Shown here: in pieces, positions 51,835 through 60,220 of the stretch
How the letters are laid out: each line of letters opens with the position of its first letter
Position numbering within the stretch: position 1 is the stretch's first letter
Assembly: GCA_050246595.1 (NCBI GenBank)
Contig: JBFWVT010000001.1
Location: forward strand, 124,001 to 188,000
Reading direction: 5' to 3'
Source of the DNA: DATARH01 sp050246595
GTDB lineage: Bacteria > Pseudomonadota > Alphaproteobacteria > ATCC43930 > CGMCC-115725
Length of the DNA: 64,000 nt
Notes under the pieces: model-generated
Databases searched by the model: none
The model's input: only the letters and a program-made list of their open reading frames with translations
Told to the model about the DNA's origin: nothing
Position numbers and translations under genes: made by a program

Positions 51835-51895
51835 TACCCCCACCCCGTCCCTCCCCGCGATCCCCGGGTCAAACCCGGGGAGGGGAGAGGGAATG
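51835..51895. repeat. Palindromic intergenic repeat (same family as 43345-43408)
   Basis: TACCCCCACCCCGTCCCTCC, then CGATCCCCGGGTC facing AAACCCGGGGAGGGGAG. Apart from a few substitutions it matches the reverse complement of the element at 43345-43408. It lies just upstream of the pagL-like gene. Confidence 0.75.
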
Positions 51896-51985
51896 CCGCG
51901 CCCTTGGGCAGTGAACGGCATTTCAGCCCCGCGGCATCTTAAGAGCGAGAACGCCGCCCGCAAGCGAAACCTCGGCGGGAGTCGC

Positions 51986-52936
51986 TCACCACCGCTTGGC
52001 CCGTTCGGTCGCGAGGACGAGCTGCTCGCGGATGCCGGGTTCCATCGCCGAATGACCGGCGTCGCGCACGATCACATACTCGGCCTCGGGCCAGGCCAGC
52101 GCCAGCTCGTCGGCGCTGCGAATCGGGCAGACCATGTCGTAGCGCCCCTGCACGATGACCGCCGGCAGATGACGGATGCGGCCGATATTGGCGACCAGGT
52201 CGGCTTCGAGCGGGAACAGATGCTCGGTGAAGAAGTGCGCCTCGATGCGCGCCAGCCCGAGCGCCAGCCGGTCCTCGCCAAAGGCCGCGACCGTCTCCGG
52301 GTTGGGCAGCAGCGTCGAGCAGCCCCCCTCATAGATGCTCCAGGCGCGCGCCGCTGGCATATGCACGCGCGGATCGGGGTCGATCAGGCGGCGGTAGTAC
52401 CCGGCGAGCAGGTCGCCGCGCTCGGCTTCCGGCAGAAATCCGGAAAAGGCGCGCCATGCCTCCGGGAACACGATGCGCATGCCGTAGAGAAACCAGTCGA
52501 TCTCGCTCTGGCGACAGAGAAAAATCCCGCGCAGGATCAGCCCGGCGACGCGCTCGGGATGGGTCTGCGCGTAGAGCAGCGCCAGGGTCGAACCCCACGA
52601 GCCGCCGAACACGACCCATTCCGCGATGCCGAGTTCGCGGCGCAGCCGCTCGATATCGGCGACGAGATGGGCGGGTGTGTTGTCGCGGATTTCGCCGAGC
52701 GGTGTCGAACGGCCGCCGCCGCGCTGATCGAATACGACAATGCGCCAGAAGGAGGGATCGAAAAACCGGCGATGCACCGAGGTCGCGCCGGCGCCCGGCC
52801 CGCCATGCAGAAACAGGATCGCCGGACCCTGGCGGTTGCCCGATTCCTCCCAATACATCGTATGACGCGCGTCAAGCCTGAGCTGGCCGGTGCGGTACGG
52901 TTCGATCGGCGGGAAGAGGTCGCGGCGGGTGTTCAT
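51986..52936 (-). CDS. pip: Prolyl aminopeptidase
   Basis: A 316-residue S33-family peptidase removing N-terminal proline. The oxyanion motif LFLHGGPGAGATS (42-54), the nucleophile elbow VVFGGSWGSTLALLYA with Ser113, IVQGRYDMVCPIRSADELAL with the Asp, and VIVRDAGHSAMEPGI with the His are all present. VVFDQRGGGRSTP after the oxyanion loop is typical of Pip. Length and start (MNTRRDLFPPIEPYRTGQLR) match the family. Confidence 0.95.
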   Translation of the reverse strand: MNTRRDLFPPIEPYRTGQLRLDARHTMYWEESGNRQGPAILFLHGGPGAGATSVHRRFFDPSFWRIVVFDQRGGGRSTPLGEIRDNTPAHLVADIERLRRELGIAEWVVFGGSWGSTLALLYAQTHPERVAGLILRGIFLCRQSEIDWFLYGMRIVFPEAWRAFSGFLPEAERGDLLAGYYRRLIDPDPRVHMPAARAWSIYEGGCSTLLPNPETVAAFGEDRLALGLARIEAHFFTEHLFPLEADLVANIGRIRHLPAVIVQGRYDMVCPIRSADELALAWPEAEYVIVRDAGHSAMEPGIREQLVLATERAKRW

Positions 52937-53078
52937 GGCTGTAGTCTACGGGGGCGCGCGGAAATGCGGTAGCGGCACCGCTGCTTCTGCCGTTCTGGCA
53001 CCGGCGCCGGCGCTGTGAGATCATCGCCTGGGAGAGGTCATCCCCCAGAGATCACCCCTGGGCGCGGGAGGGCGGCCG

Positions 53079-53444
53079 ATGGCGTTGAAGCGGATGGTTT
53101 TGCAGATCGGCATGGGGACCGATATTCGCGGCCGCGACTACACAAAGGCGGCGGTGCGCGCGCTGCGCGACGCGCTGTGGCACAATTCGCTGAGCGTCGC
53201 AAACGCGCTGGGCCAGCCGGTCGATGCGATGCGGGTCGAGGTCACGATCGGCGTGCCGCGCCCGGAGCTGGTCGACAAAGCCGCCGTTCTGGCCGTTCTG
53301 CCGCACGGCACCGGAACCGTCATCATCGTCGAGGGCGGTCTCGAAATCGCCAATGACGAGGGCACCAACACGACGGTCGTCGCCAATGCCGCCGCGATCG
53401 TGCGGCTCGATCTGCCGGAGGGGCTGCCGGAGGCTCGGCCATGA
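53079..53444 (+). CDS. Lin0512 family protein, first copy
   Basis: A 121-residue protein: KRMVLQIGMGTDIRGRDYTK, AAVRALRDALWHNSLSVANA, RVEVTIGVPRPELVDKAAVL and GTGTVIIVEGGLEIANDEGT. This is the Lin0512 family pattern; the function is unknown. A second copy follows directly, overlapping by four bases (ATGA), and the two share the G-x-G-x-D-x-x-x-x-D-Y-T-K-A-A-V-R-A core. Confidence 0.85.
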   Translation: MALKRMVLQIGMGTDIRGRDYTKAAVRALRDALWHNSLSVANALGQPVDAMRVEVTIGVPRPELVDKAAVLAVLPHGTGTVIIVEGGLEIANDEGTNTTVVANAAAIVRLDLPEGLPEARP

Positions 53445-53782
53445 CGCTGAAACGGGTCATCACCGAATTCGGCACCGGCAACGACCTGCATGGCGGCGAT
53501 TACACAAAAGCGGCGGTGCGCGCGGTCGAGGACGCGATCCATCACAGCTCGTTAAACCTGCTCCGCACCCTCGGCATCGATCCGCGCACGATGCAGGTCG
53601 AGGCCACGATCGGCGTGCAGCAGCCGGATCGGGTTGACGCCGAGACGGTCAAGGCGGCGCTGCCGCACGGCCAGGTCACCGTCAATGTAGTGAAGGGCGG
53701 TCTCGACGTACCGGACGAGACGGCAGGGGATGTCGCGATCATCGCCAGCGCGGCCGTCACCGTGCGCCTCGACCTGCCCTGA
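53441..53782 (+). CDS. Lin0512 family protein, second copy
   Basis: A 113-residue paralogue of the preceding gene: KRVITEFGTGNDLHGGDYTK, AAVRAVEDAIHHSSLNLLRT, QVEATIGVQQPDRVDAETVK and GQVTVNVVKGGLDVPDETAG. The two copies are clearly related but well diverged, suggesting an old duplication kept as a pair, perhaps forming a mixed ring or dimer (inference). A MaoC-type gene starts 23 bases downstream. Confidence 0.85.
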   Translation: MTLKRVITEFGTGNDLHGGDYTKAAVRAVEDAIHHSSLNLLRTLGIDPRTMQVEATIGVQQPDRVDAETVKAALPHGQVTVNVVKGGLDVPDETAGDVAIIASAAVTVRLDLP

Positions 53783-53805
53783 CGATCTCGACACCCGCCC
53801 GGAAC

Positions 53806-54252
53806 ATGCTGTATTTTGAGGATATCGCCGCCGGACAGACATACCGGTCGCCGAGCCTGCGCATCGATACCGCTGCGATCGCCGCGTTCGCGGCGGAATT
53901 CGATCCGCAGCCGTTTCACCTCGACGACGCGGCGGCGCGCGACTCGCTGTTCGACGGGCTGGCGGCGAGCGGCTGGCACACCGCTGCGCTGACGATGAAA
54001 CTGTGCCTGTTGAGCGATTTCCGGCCGGCCGGCGGCATTATCGGGGTCGGCGGCGAATTGCTGTGGCCGAGAGCGGTGCGTCCCGGCGATGAATTGCGCG
54101 TCGCAATCGAGGTGCTGGAGACCCGGCTGTCGCGCTCGCGCCCGCGCCAGGGTCTCGTCAAAATCCGCATCACGACGCTGAACCAGAAAGACGAACCGGT
54201 CCAAAGCTTCACACCGACCTTGTTTGTCGACTGCCGACCGCAAGACCGCTGA
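53806..54252 (+). CDS. MaoC-family dehydratase
   Basis: A 148-residue hotdog-fold protein. FEDIAAGQTYRSPSLRIDTA begins the domain and AAEFDPQPFHLDDAAARDSL carries the hydratase motif with the catalytic Asp and His (D-x-x-x-x-H). GLAASGWHTAALTMKLCL and GVGGELLWPRAVRPGDELRV are also typical of R-specific enoyl-CoA hydratase/MaoC proteins. Likely substrate: a CoA ester. It is probably co-transcribed with the two Lin0512 genes. Confidence 0.9.
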   Translation: MLYFEDIAAGQTYRSPSLRIDTAAIAAFAAEFDPQPFHLDDAAARDSLFDGLAASGWHTAALTMKLCLLSDFRPAGGIIGVGGELLWPRAVRPGDELRVAIEVLETRLSRSRPRQGLVKIRITTLNQKDEPVQSFTPTLFVDCRPQDR

Positions 54253-54396
54253 AGACCTCTCATCGCATACGGCAAAGGCGGTAAGTAGCTCCTTAATATC
54301 TGAGAACGGAAACGGCTGCGGCCCGATGGCGTTAGCCCAGACAAGGCCCTCCCGTGAGCGGCCGTTCTTGGCACCGGTAAAGACAAGGAGCCAGCG

Positions 54397-54921
54397 ATGA
54401 GCGCGACTGGTCTCGACGTATTCGACAAATCGCTGCAAACGACAAATATCTGGCTTAAGGAAATCATGGAAATGGAGGGGATCGGACCGGACCGGCAGGT
54501 GGCGTGGCGGGTTCTCGGCGCCGTGCTGCACACGCTGCGCGACCGGCTCACCGTCGAACAGACGGCGCATCTCGGCGCCGAATTGCCGCTGATCGTCCGC
54601 GGTCTCTACTACGATCAATGGCAGCCGGCCGGGAAGCCCGACAAGGAACGCCGCGCCGAGGAATTTGTCGCCCGCATCGCTTCCGAGCTGAGCAATACCC
54701 GGCCAGTCAACGCCGAGCAGGCGACCCGCGCCGTCTTTACGGTGATAAATCTGCATGTCTCGGCCGGTCAGGTCGAAAAGATCCGGCAATCGCTGCCCGA
54801 GGATATCAGGCGGCTCTGGCCCGAGCGCACCGCGACCCCGAAGCCGCGAAACTCGATGACGGAAGCGCAGGAAGAAACCGAATTCGCCGCGGCCGATTTC
54901 GAAAAGACCGGGGCGGCATAG
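54397..54921 (+). CDS. DUF2267 domain-containing protein
   Basis: A 174-residue protein. The DUF2267 repeat is recognisable: FDKSLQTTNIWLKEIMEMEG, QVAWRVLGAVLHTLRDRLTV, AHLGAELPLIVRGLYYDQW, and the second half AEEFVARIASELSNTRPVNA with KIRQSLPEDIRRLWPE. Function unknown; such proteins are often found near stress genes. A GGAG lies about eight bases upstream of the ATG. The 144 bases before it are lower in GC and hold no gene I can support. Confidence 0.88.
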   Translation: MSATGLDVFDKSLQTTNIWLKEIMEMEGIGPDRQVAWRVLGAVLHTLRDRLTVEQTAHLGAELPLIVRGLYYDQWQPAGKPDKERRAEEFVARIASELSNTRPVNAEQATRAVFTVINLHVSAGQVEKIRQSLPEDIRRLWPERTATPKPRNSMTEAQEETEFAAADFEKTGAA

Positions 54922-54989
54922 ACGCGGCTCGTCGTCGGCGCGATACCCCATCCCTCTCCGCCCTTCAGGGGGAGGGAGGGTGAGTGAGC

Positions 54990-55115
54990 TCCGACTGGGA
55001 CCGGACCGCCGACAGGCCGGCCGGAGGCCGGCGGTCCCGGCCCGGGCTTCGACTGGGGACCGCCGGCGTCCCGCCGGCACGCCGGCCGGAGGCCGGCAGT
55101 CCCAGCCCGGCGATA
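54990..55115. repeat. GC-rich repeat block downstream of selB
   Basis: Two imperfect tandem copies of a palindromic unit, the first with GGCCGGCCGGAGGCCGGCGG and the second with GGACCGCCGGCGTCCCGCCGG then GCCGGCCGGAGGCCGGCAG. It lies between the convergent DUF2267 gene and selB. A related core is read in frame in the rhodanese gene at 27961-27992. It may double as a terminator. Confidence 0.65.
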
Positions 55116-55120
55116 GTCGT

Positions 55121-57049
55121 TCACCCGAACAGCTCGGCGGCGCTGCGCAGAATTGTGCGAGTGTCGCCGACGCGACGGGTTGCGCCGATCCGGTCGAGAT
55201 ATTCCAGTACCTCGATCGTCAAATTCCGGCCGATGCCGGAGCGGTCCTTGAACCCAGCCGCCGTAAAGCTGCCGTCCGGTGCTTCGGCGGCCAGAATAGC
55301 AGCCAGTTCCACCAGCTCACGAACCGTCTCGGGCAGAAAAAACCGGTTCGGCGCGACCGGCGCGACCCGCCCGAAGCGCTCGACGCGCCGCAGAAACCGG
55401 GTCAGCTTCTCCGGCTCAATATCCAGCTCGGAGGCCAGCTCGCGCACCCGCGGCGGGCGCAGCCCGTCGGCCGCGAGCAACGGTCGCACCCGTTCCCAAA
55501 GCCGCTCGTCCTCGCGGTTGAGCCGCGGCTGATGCGACGGCAACCGCAGCATCGACCCGTCGCGCACGACCCGCCCGTCCCCGATCGCGGCGGTCAGCGC
55601 CGCGTCGAGCGCCGCTTCCGGCGCCTGTCCGCGCAGCCGCGCGAACAGCGCCCCGCTTGTCGGGCCGAGCGCGGCGGGCTGGGCGCGGTGCCATTCGGCC
55701 AGCACCGCCTCGATCCGCTCGCCGAGTTGCGCGAGGCGCTCGGGGCTGACCGCGATCGCCGCCTCGCCGCTCCCGAAGCACGCGAGACCGGCGGCCTCGG
55801 CCAGACTCTCCACCTCGGCAAGCAGCAGGTTGCGCGCCCAGGCGAACGGCGCCAATCCGACGATACCGGCCGCCGCGACCAGCTTTTCGAGCGCCTCGCC
55901 GGCGTCCGATTCGGCCATCGCGGCGAGCGCGGCCAGCCGTTCCGGGCGCGAGCGACCGCGGCGCGGCGCGGCGGGATCGAGCACGCGCCCGCCGGCCAGC
56001 GTGTGGCGCGCCGCGTGGTCGCGGATGATCGCGCGGTCGCCCCACAGCGCACCGATCCTGTGTTCGAGATCGACCTGCACAAACCCGCTCTCGCCCGGCG
56101 CGATATTGCGCGCGCCGAGAACGGCGAGACGGGCGACAACGTCTTCCGTCCCGAGATGAAAATGCACCGGCAGCCCGTCGCGCAGAGGAGCCGGCGCGGC
56201 GCGCGACACGGTAATGCCGAGATCGATCCGCCCGACCGGTTTGTGCAATGCCGGATCGACGACCCAATCGCCGCGCCGCGGTTCGCCGCCTTCCGGAAAA
56301 CTGCCGGCCAGGTTCAACGCGCAACGCTCGCCGGCGCGGGCGCGCTCGATCGGGCGGTTATGCGCGTGAATGCCGCGCACCCTGATCTCGACCCCGCGCG
56401 GGCTGAGCAAGAGCCGATCGCCGACCGCCACCTCGCCGGCAGAAGCGGTGCCGGTCACGACCAGCCCGATGCCGGGCAGCGAAAACGCGCGGTCGATCGG
56501 CAGGCGGAACAGACCGCTCGGCGGACGGGCAGCCCGCGCCCCGTCGGCATTTCGCGCGCCCTCGCGCAGATGTTCGGAGAGCGCGGCGATCCCCTCGCCG
56601 GTGACGCTCGACACCGGAAAGATCGCGCTGCCGCCATATCCGGCCGCGTCGAGCAGCGCGGCGATCTCGGTCTCGACCTCGGCCAGACGCTCGGACGGCA
56701 CCCGGTCGATCTTGGTGACAACCCCGGTGATCTCGGCGACCCCGATCAGTTCGAGCACGTCGAGATGTTCGAGGGTCTGCGGCCGGGGACCGTCATCGGC
56801 GGCGACGATCAGCAGCACCCGGTCGATCGACAGCACGCCGGCCAGCATGTTCGGCAGAAACCGCTCATGCCCGGGGACATCGACAAACCCGAGTTCGGTG
56901 CCGTCCGGCAGGCTCGCATAGGCAAAACCGAGATCGATCGTCAGCCCGCGCCGCTTTTCCTCGGGGAGGCGGTCGGCGTCGACCCCGGTCAGCGCGCGCA
57001 CCAGCGCCGTCTTGCCGTGGTCGATATGGCCGGCGGTCGCGAGGATCAT
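55121..57049 (-). CDS. selB: Selenocysteine-specific translation elongation factor
   Basis: A 642-residue translational GTPase. The G-domain motifs are complete: GHIDHGKT (7-14), RRGLTIDLGF (33-42), FVDVPGHERF (56-65) and VVTKIDRV (111-118). Domains II and III follow (about 175-350), then four winged-helix units at the C-terminus (LASELDIEPEKLTRFLRRVE, TAAGFKDRSGIGRNLTIEVL) that bind the SECIS RNA. TIDLGF with these winged helices distinguishes SelB from EF-Tu. No selA, selD or tRNA-Sec is visible in the window. The start overlaps the stop of the LysR gene by four bases. Confidence 0.95.
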   Translation of the reverse strand: MILATAGHIDHGKTALVRALTGVDADRLPEEKRRGLTIDLGFAYASLPDGTELGFVDVPGHERFLPNMLAGVLSIDRVLLIVAADDGPRPQTLEHLDVLELIGVAEITGVVTKIDRVPSERLAEVETEIAALLDAAGYGGSAIFPVSSVTGEGIAALSEHLREGARNADGARAARPPSGLFRLPIDRAFSLPGIGLVVTGTASAGEVAVGDRLLLSPRGVEIRVRGIHAHNRPIERARAGERCALNLAGSFPEGGEPRRGDWVVDPALHKPVGRIDLGITVSRAAPAPLRDGLPVHFHLGTEDVVARLAVLGARNIAPGESGFVQVDLEHRIGALWGDRAIIRDHAARHTLAGGRVLDPAAPRRGRSRPERLAALAAMAESDAGEALEKLVAAAGIVGLAPFAWARNLLLAEVESLAEAAGLACFGSGEAAIAVSPERLAQLGERIEAVLAEWHRAQPAALGPTSGALFARLRGQAPEAALDAALTAAIGDGRVVRDGSMLRLPSHQPRLNREDERLWERVRPLLAADGLRPPRVRELASELDIEPEKLTRFLRRVERFGRVAPVAPNRFFLPETVRELVELAAILAAEAPDGSFTAAGFKDRSGIGRNLTIEVLEYLDRIGATRRVGDTRTILRSAAELFG

Positions 57050-57975
57050 CGTATCCGCTCCGGTTCGGTCCGCTCCGGTTCGGTCGCCGCTCCGATCAGC
57101 AGCGAGCGGAACCAGCTCTGCGCCGGATCGCTCGCCGTGCGGCGATGCCATGCCATCGACACGGTCGCCGCGAAATCGATCGGCAATGGCGTGATCGCGA
57201 TCTCGGCGGTCGCGGCGATGTGCCGGGCGACCCGCGTTGGCACCGTCGCGACCAGATCGGAGGCCGCCAGCGCCGCCGGCACCGCCAGATAGGTCGCGAC
57301 CAGCAGCGAGATGCGGCGGCTCAGCCCGAAATCCATCAGCATGCGGTCGATCGCGCCGCTGGTATGGCCGCGCGGCGACACCAGCAGGTGGTCGAGCGCC
57401 GCATAAGCCTCGATCGAGAGCGGTGTTGCCAGACGCGGATGATTGCGTCGCGCCACGACGACAAACGGGTCCTGCAACAGGACCACCGTCTCGAACCGCG
57501 CCGGCAATGCGCGCAGATGCGCCACTGCGACATCGATCGCGCCGCTGTCGAGCTGTTCGGCGGCCTCGCCGCCGTTCAGCGGGGTCAGCCGCAGCCGCGC
57601 CCGCGGCGCCTGCGCCGCAAACGCGCCGGCCAGCCGATCGACCAGCGCGACCTCGGCATATTCCGCCATTCCCGCCGTAAAGATCGCGCCGCTGGCGGCC
57701 GGGTCGAACCCGGCTCTGAGGTTCAGCGCCGCCTCGATATGCTCGATTGCCGCCGCCACCAGCGGCGCGATCTCGCGCGCCCGCGCGGTCGGTTCCATCC
57801 CGGCCGGGTGACGCACAAACAGATCGTCGGCGAACAGCCGTCGCAGGCGGCCCAGCGCGCTGCTCATCGCCGGCTGCGACAGCCCGATCCGCGCCGCCGC
57901 CCGCGTCACCCCCCGTTCGCGGATCAGCGCATCAAAGGCTTTCAGCAGGTTGAGATCGACCGCGCGGATATCCAT
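57046..57975 (-). CDS. LysR-family transcriptional regulator
   Basis: A 309-residue regulator. The N-terminal winged helix-turn-helix reads DLNLLKAFDALIRERGVTRA then AARIGLSQPAMSSALGRLRR; the rest is the periplasmic-binding-like effector domain. It overlaps selB by four bases and is divergent from the VOC gene, with about 97 bases in between; LysR proteins often control the divergent gene, so the ring-cleavage-type genes at 58073-59025 are the likely targets (inference). A possible T-N11-A box is not evident. Confidence 0.92.
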   Translation of the reverse strand: MDIRAVDLNLLKAFDALIRERGVTRAAARIGLSQPAMSSALGRLRRLFADDLFVRHPAGMEPTARAREIAPLVAAAIEHIEAALNLRAGFDPAASGAIFTAGMAEYAEVALVDRLAGAFAAQAPRARLRLTPLNGGEAAEQLDSGAIDVAVAHLRALPARFETVVLLQDPFVVVARRNHPRLATPLSIEAYAALDHLLVSPRGHTSGAIDRMLMDFGLSRRISLLVATYLAVPAALAASDLVATVPTRVARHIAATAEIAITPLPIDFAATVSMAWHRRTASDPAQSWFRSLLIGAATEPERTEPERIR

Positions 57976-58072
57976 AATGTCGATGAATACTATACGAACA
58001 ATCGATTTGATAAATGATCGCCGAACCTATCTGATCCTGCAAGTACCAACCTGTTTCGGGAGAACCCCGCCG

Positions 58073-58627
58073 ATGCCGAGCGAAATCGCGCCGCGTCTCA
58101 GCCATGTCGGGCTGTACGTGCATGATGTGCCGAAGATGATCGATTTTTATACGAAAACTCTCGGGTTCGTGGTCAGCGACGGGGCCGAGGACGGCCGCAT
58201 CACGTTTCTGTCGCGCAACCCGAGCGATCATCACCAGGTCGTGCTGGTGCGCGGGCGCGCCACTGATCCTTCCATCCCGATGGTGCAGCAGGTATCGTTC
58301 AATATCGGCACCCTGGCCAATGTGCAGCGCGCCTACCGCAAGGTGCGCGACGCCGGTTGCGAGGGCATTCGGCCGATCTGCCACGGCAATGCCTGGTCGG
58401 TCTATTTTCAGGACCCGGAGGGCAACCAGATCGAGATGTTCTGCGACACGCCGTGGTACGTGCCGCAGCCGCTCGGCTTCCAGATCGACCTCGAAAAATC
58501 CGAGGACGAACTCTACCGCGAGACCGAAGCCAATTGCCGCGAGCGGGAGGGCTTCAAGCCCATGGAGGAATGGCGCGCCGAGATCAGCCGCAAGATCGAG
58601 GCGAGCCTCGCGGCGCAAAACGATTGA
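58073..58627 (+). CDS. VOC-family protein (single-domain extradiol dioxygenase-like)
   Basis: A 184-residue protein with the vicinal-oxygen-chelate fold: RLSHVGLYVHDVPKMIDFYT with a first metal His, TKTLGFVVSDGAEDG, HHQVVLVRG, and SVYFQDPEGNQIEMFCDTPW with the metal Glu. The position where many class I extradiol dioxygenases have the second metal His (PMVQQVSFNIGT) has Gln. The C-terminal 45 residues are a charged helix (ETEANCREREGFKPMEEWRA). Likely a dioxygenase or glyoxalase-like enzyme. ATG 58073 is chosen; the region upstream is not protein-like. Confidence 0.85.
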   Translation: MPSEIAPRLSHVGLYVHDVPKMIDFYTKTLGFVVSDGAEDGRITFLSRNPSDHHQVVLVRGRATDPSIPMVQQVSFNIGTLANVQRAYRKVRDAGCEGIRPICHGNAWSVYFQDPEGNQIEMFCDTPWYVPQPLGFQIDLEKSEDELYRETEANCREREGFKPMEEWRAEISRKIEASLAAQND

Positions 58628-58644
58628 TCCGAAGGGAGGAACCG

Positions 58645-59025
58645 ATGAGCGACAATAAAGGCTATCACGCCCACGTCTATTACAATGCCGAGACCAAGGC
58701 GAAGGCGGCGGCGCTGCGCGAGGCGCTGGGGGAAAAATTCAAGGTCGAAGCCGGCGGTCTCAGCGACGAGCCGCGCGGGCCGCACCCGATCCCGCAATTC
58801 GCCGTGATCTTCGAGACGCCGGAGTTCGACAGCGTCGTGCCCTGGCTGATGCTGAACCGCGACGGGCTTGACGTGCTGGTGCATCCGCTGACCGACAGCT
58901 CGTACAACGACCACACCGCCTACGCGATGTGGCTCGGCAACCCGGTGCCGCTCAAGACGGAGATCCTCCGCCACGCCCCGGTGGGCGACCACCTGATGCC
59001 GAGCGCGCAGCGCCGGAACGCCTGA
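58645..59025 (+). CDS. DOPA 4,5-dioxygenase family protein
   Basis: A 126-residue protein: YHAHVYYNAETKAKAAALRE (H-x-H metal motif), GPHPIPQFAVIFETPEF and VLVHPLTDSSYNDHTAYAMW, which carry the conserved His residues of DOPA 4,5-dioxygenase-type enzymes. These open aromatic rings of catechols. A strong AAGGGAGGA Shine-Dalgarno lies upstream, and the gene is 17 bases from the VOC gene, so the pair is probably co-transcribed. Confidence 0.9.
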   Translation: MSDNKGYHAHVYYNAETKAKAAALREALGEKFKVEAGGLSDEPRGPHPIPQFAVIFETPEFDSVVPWLMLNRDGLDVLVHPLTDSSYNDHTAYAMWLGNPVPLKTEILRHAPVGDHLMPSAQRRNA

Positions 59026-59436
59026 GGCAGGAGCGCGGCGGACACCCGGTTTCGCACCGCATTTTACAACCGGCGCCTTCTCCGTTTCCGGCGACCTTCG
59101 AGCAGGCTCGCGGGAAGCGGGGCGGCCGGGTCTGGTGCGTTCGATAATCCGAGCGGCGGCGTATTGCGAAGACTACTCGTCTCGGTAGCACTCGGCCGCG
59201 AAGGCCGACTTTGATGTCGGCCTGTCTGACACTCCTGTTGTTTATAAAAGCTATCTTAAAGTATAGGTTCTCCAGAAAAGAGTATCAGACTTCCCATCCG
59301 AACGTCTTACCTGAGGCGATCGGATTACCGGGGCGGGAGGCTTCGCTGAACGGCTAGTCTGTGTGCCTTGTCGGCATCCTTTACATATGCGTCGGACCTC
59401 TTGAGCTAAGTGGCTGAAATTTCATATTTGCAAGAA
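59026..59436. other. Intergenic region upstream of the PEP-CTERM gene
   Basis: About 410 bases with no supported gene. The first half is GC-rich; from about 59225 the DNA becomes AT-richer. At 59202-59223 a clean hairpin (AGGCCGAC/GTCGGCCT, loop TTTGAT) may end the DOPA-dioxygenase transcript or bind a regulator of the downstream sigma-54-type promoter. Lower-GC segment TTATAAAAGCTATCTTAAAG follows near 59240. Confidence 0.55.
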
Positions 59437-59454
59437 TTGGAACAGAACTTGCAA
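59437..59454 (+). promoter_or_regulatory. Sigma-54-type promoter
   Basis: TTGGAACAGAACTTGCAA: GG at 59439-59440 and GC at 59451-59452 are separated by exactly ten bases, the -24/-12 spacing of sigma-54 promoters (consensus TGGCAC-N5-TTGC). Only one base of TGGCAC differs (TGGAAC). The site lies 37 bases upstream of the PEP-CTERM gene start, a suitable distance. An inverted pair TTTGCAAG (59428-59435) / CTTGCAAA (59448-59455) overlaps it and may bind a regulator. Confidence 0.75.
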
Positions 59455-59490
59455 ATCCGGGTAAGTGTTACTCACTCTCACCTGGAGCAC

Positions 59491-60207
59491 ATGAGGATGT
59501 TCAGATCAGTCTCGATAATGCGGTCAGCGCTCGTCGGAGCCGGCATCGCATGCGCTGCGCTGGTGCATGGCGCCTCCGCGGCGGTTTTCGTGCCGGGGAG
59601 CAATTATTCGATTACCGCGACCAATTTTCCCGGCGGCAGCGGCACCGTGGCCGCTACCGAAGGTGCGTCGAACAGCGTGTTCGGCCTTACTGTCACCAAT
59701 ACGATCACCCCCGACGGCCCGAATGCCGCCTGGATAGAGTTTCACTTTGTCAATGACACGGGTGGACCGCTTGCGGCCAACACGAACGCGTTATGGCGGG
59801 TCGACATCAACGACATCCAGCTCGCGGCACCGGCGTTGTGGGATAATTTCTTCTTCTACTTCACCATTGACGGAGCGGCGGTCGATCCGATCAACTCGTT
59901 TGGCGGGATCCCTGTAGGGAATCTGAACCCGATCGACCCGGCGCTCGGACCCGTTTATCAGGGAACACCGTTTACGCCGGGTCCGCCGATCACGGAACTT
60001 GACGGACTCTTTTTCTTTTCCAGCCCGTACTCCTTTATCGGCGCGGGCGGGAACGACCCGGCGCTGGTCAACGACTTCCACATGGCGGCTCATTTGACGC
60101 TGGCCAATCCGGTTGCGGTTCCGGAACCGGCGACATTGACCCTGCTGGGGGTCGCGCTTCTCGGCCTCGGGGCAGCGACGATACGCCGGCGGCGTCCCGG
60201 CGCCTGA
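59491..60207 (+). CDS. PEP-CTERM sorting domain protein
   Basis: A 238-residue exported protein. A Sec signal peptide (MRMFRSVSIMRSALVGAGIA... ending near HGASA) precedes a beta-rich, Gly/Asn/Pro-rich region, then the tripartite PEP-CTERM signal: VPEPATLTLLG, a hydrophobic helix (VALLGLGAATI) and a basic RRRRPGA. The signal is cut by an exosortase, which is linked to exopolysaccharide. No exosortase gene is in the window. ATG 59491 and 59497 are both possible; GGAG at 59484-59487 favours the second by spacing. A strong terminator follows. Confidence 0.92.
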   Translation: MRMFRSVSIMRSALVGAGIACAALVHGASAAVFVPGSNYSITATNFPGGSGTVAATEGASNSVFGLTVTNTITPDGPNAAWIEFHFVNDTGGPLAANTNALWRVDINDIQLAAPALWDNFFFYFTIDGAAVDPINSFGGIPVGNLNPIDPALGPVYQGTPFTPGPPITELDGLFFFSSPYSFIGAGGNDPALVNDFHMAAHLTLANPVAVPEPATLTLLGVALLGLGAATIRRRRPGA

Positions 60208-60220
60208 CCTCGGCAGGCAG

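Noticed and set aside
54253..54396. Protein-like minus-strand text (RWLLVFTGAKNGRSREG) opposite the DUF2267 leader
   Set aside because: It is part of a long frame running antisense to MaoC and DUF2267 and has no start or ending of its own; too weak to call a gene.
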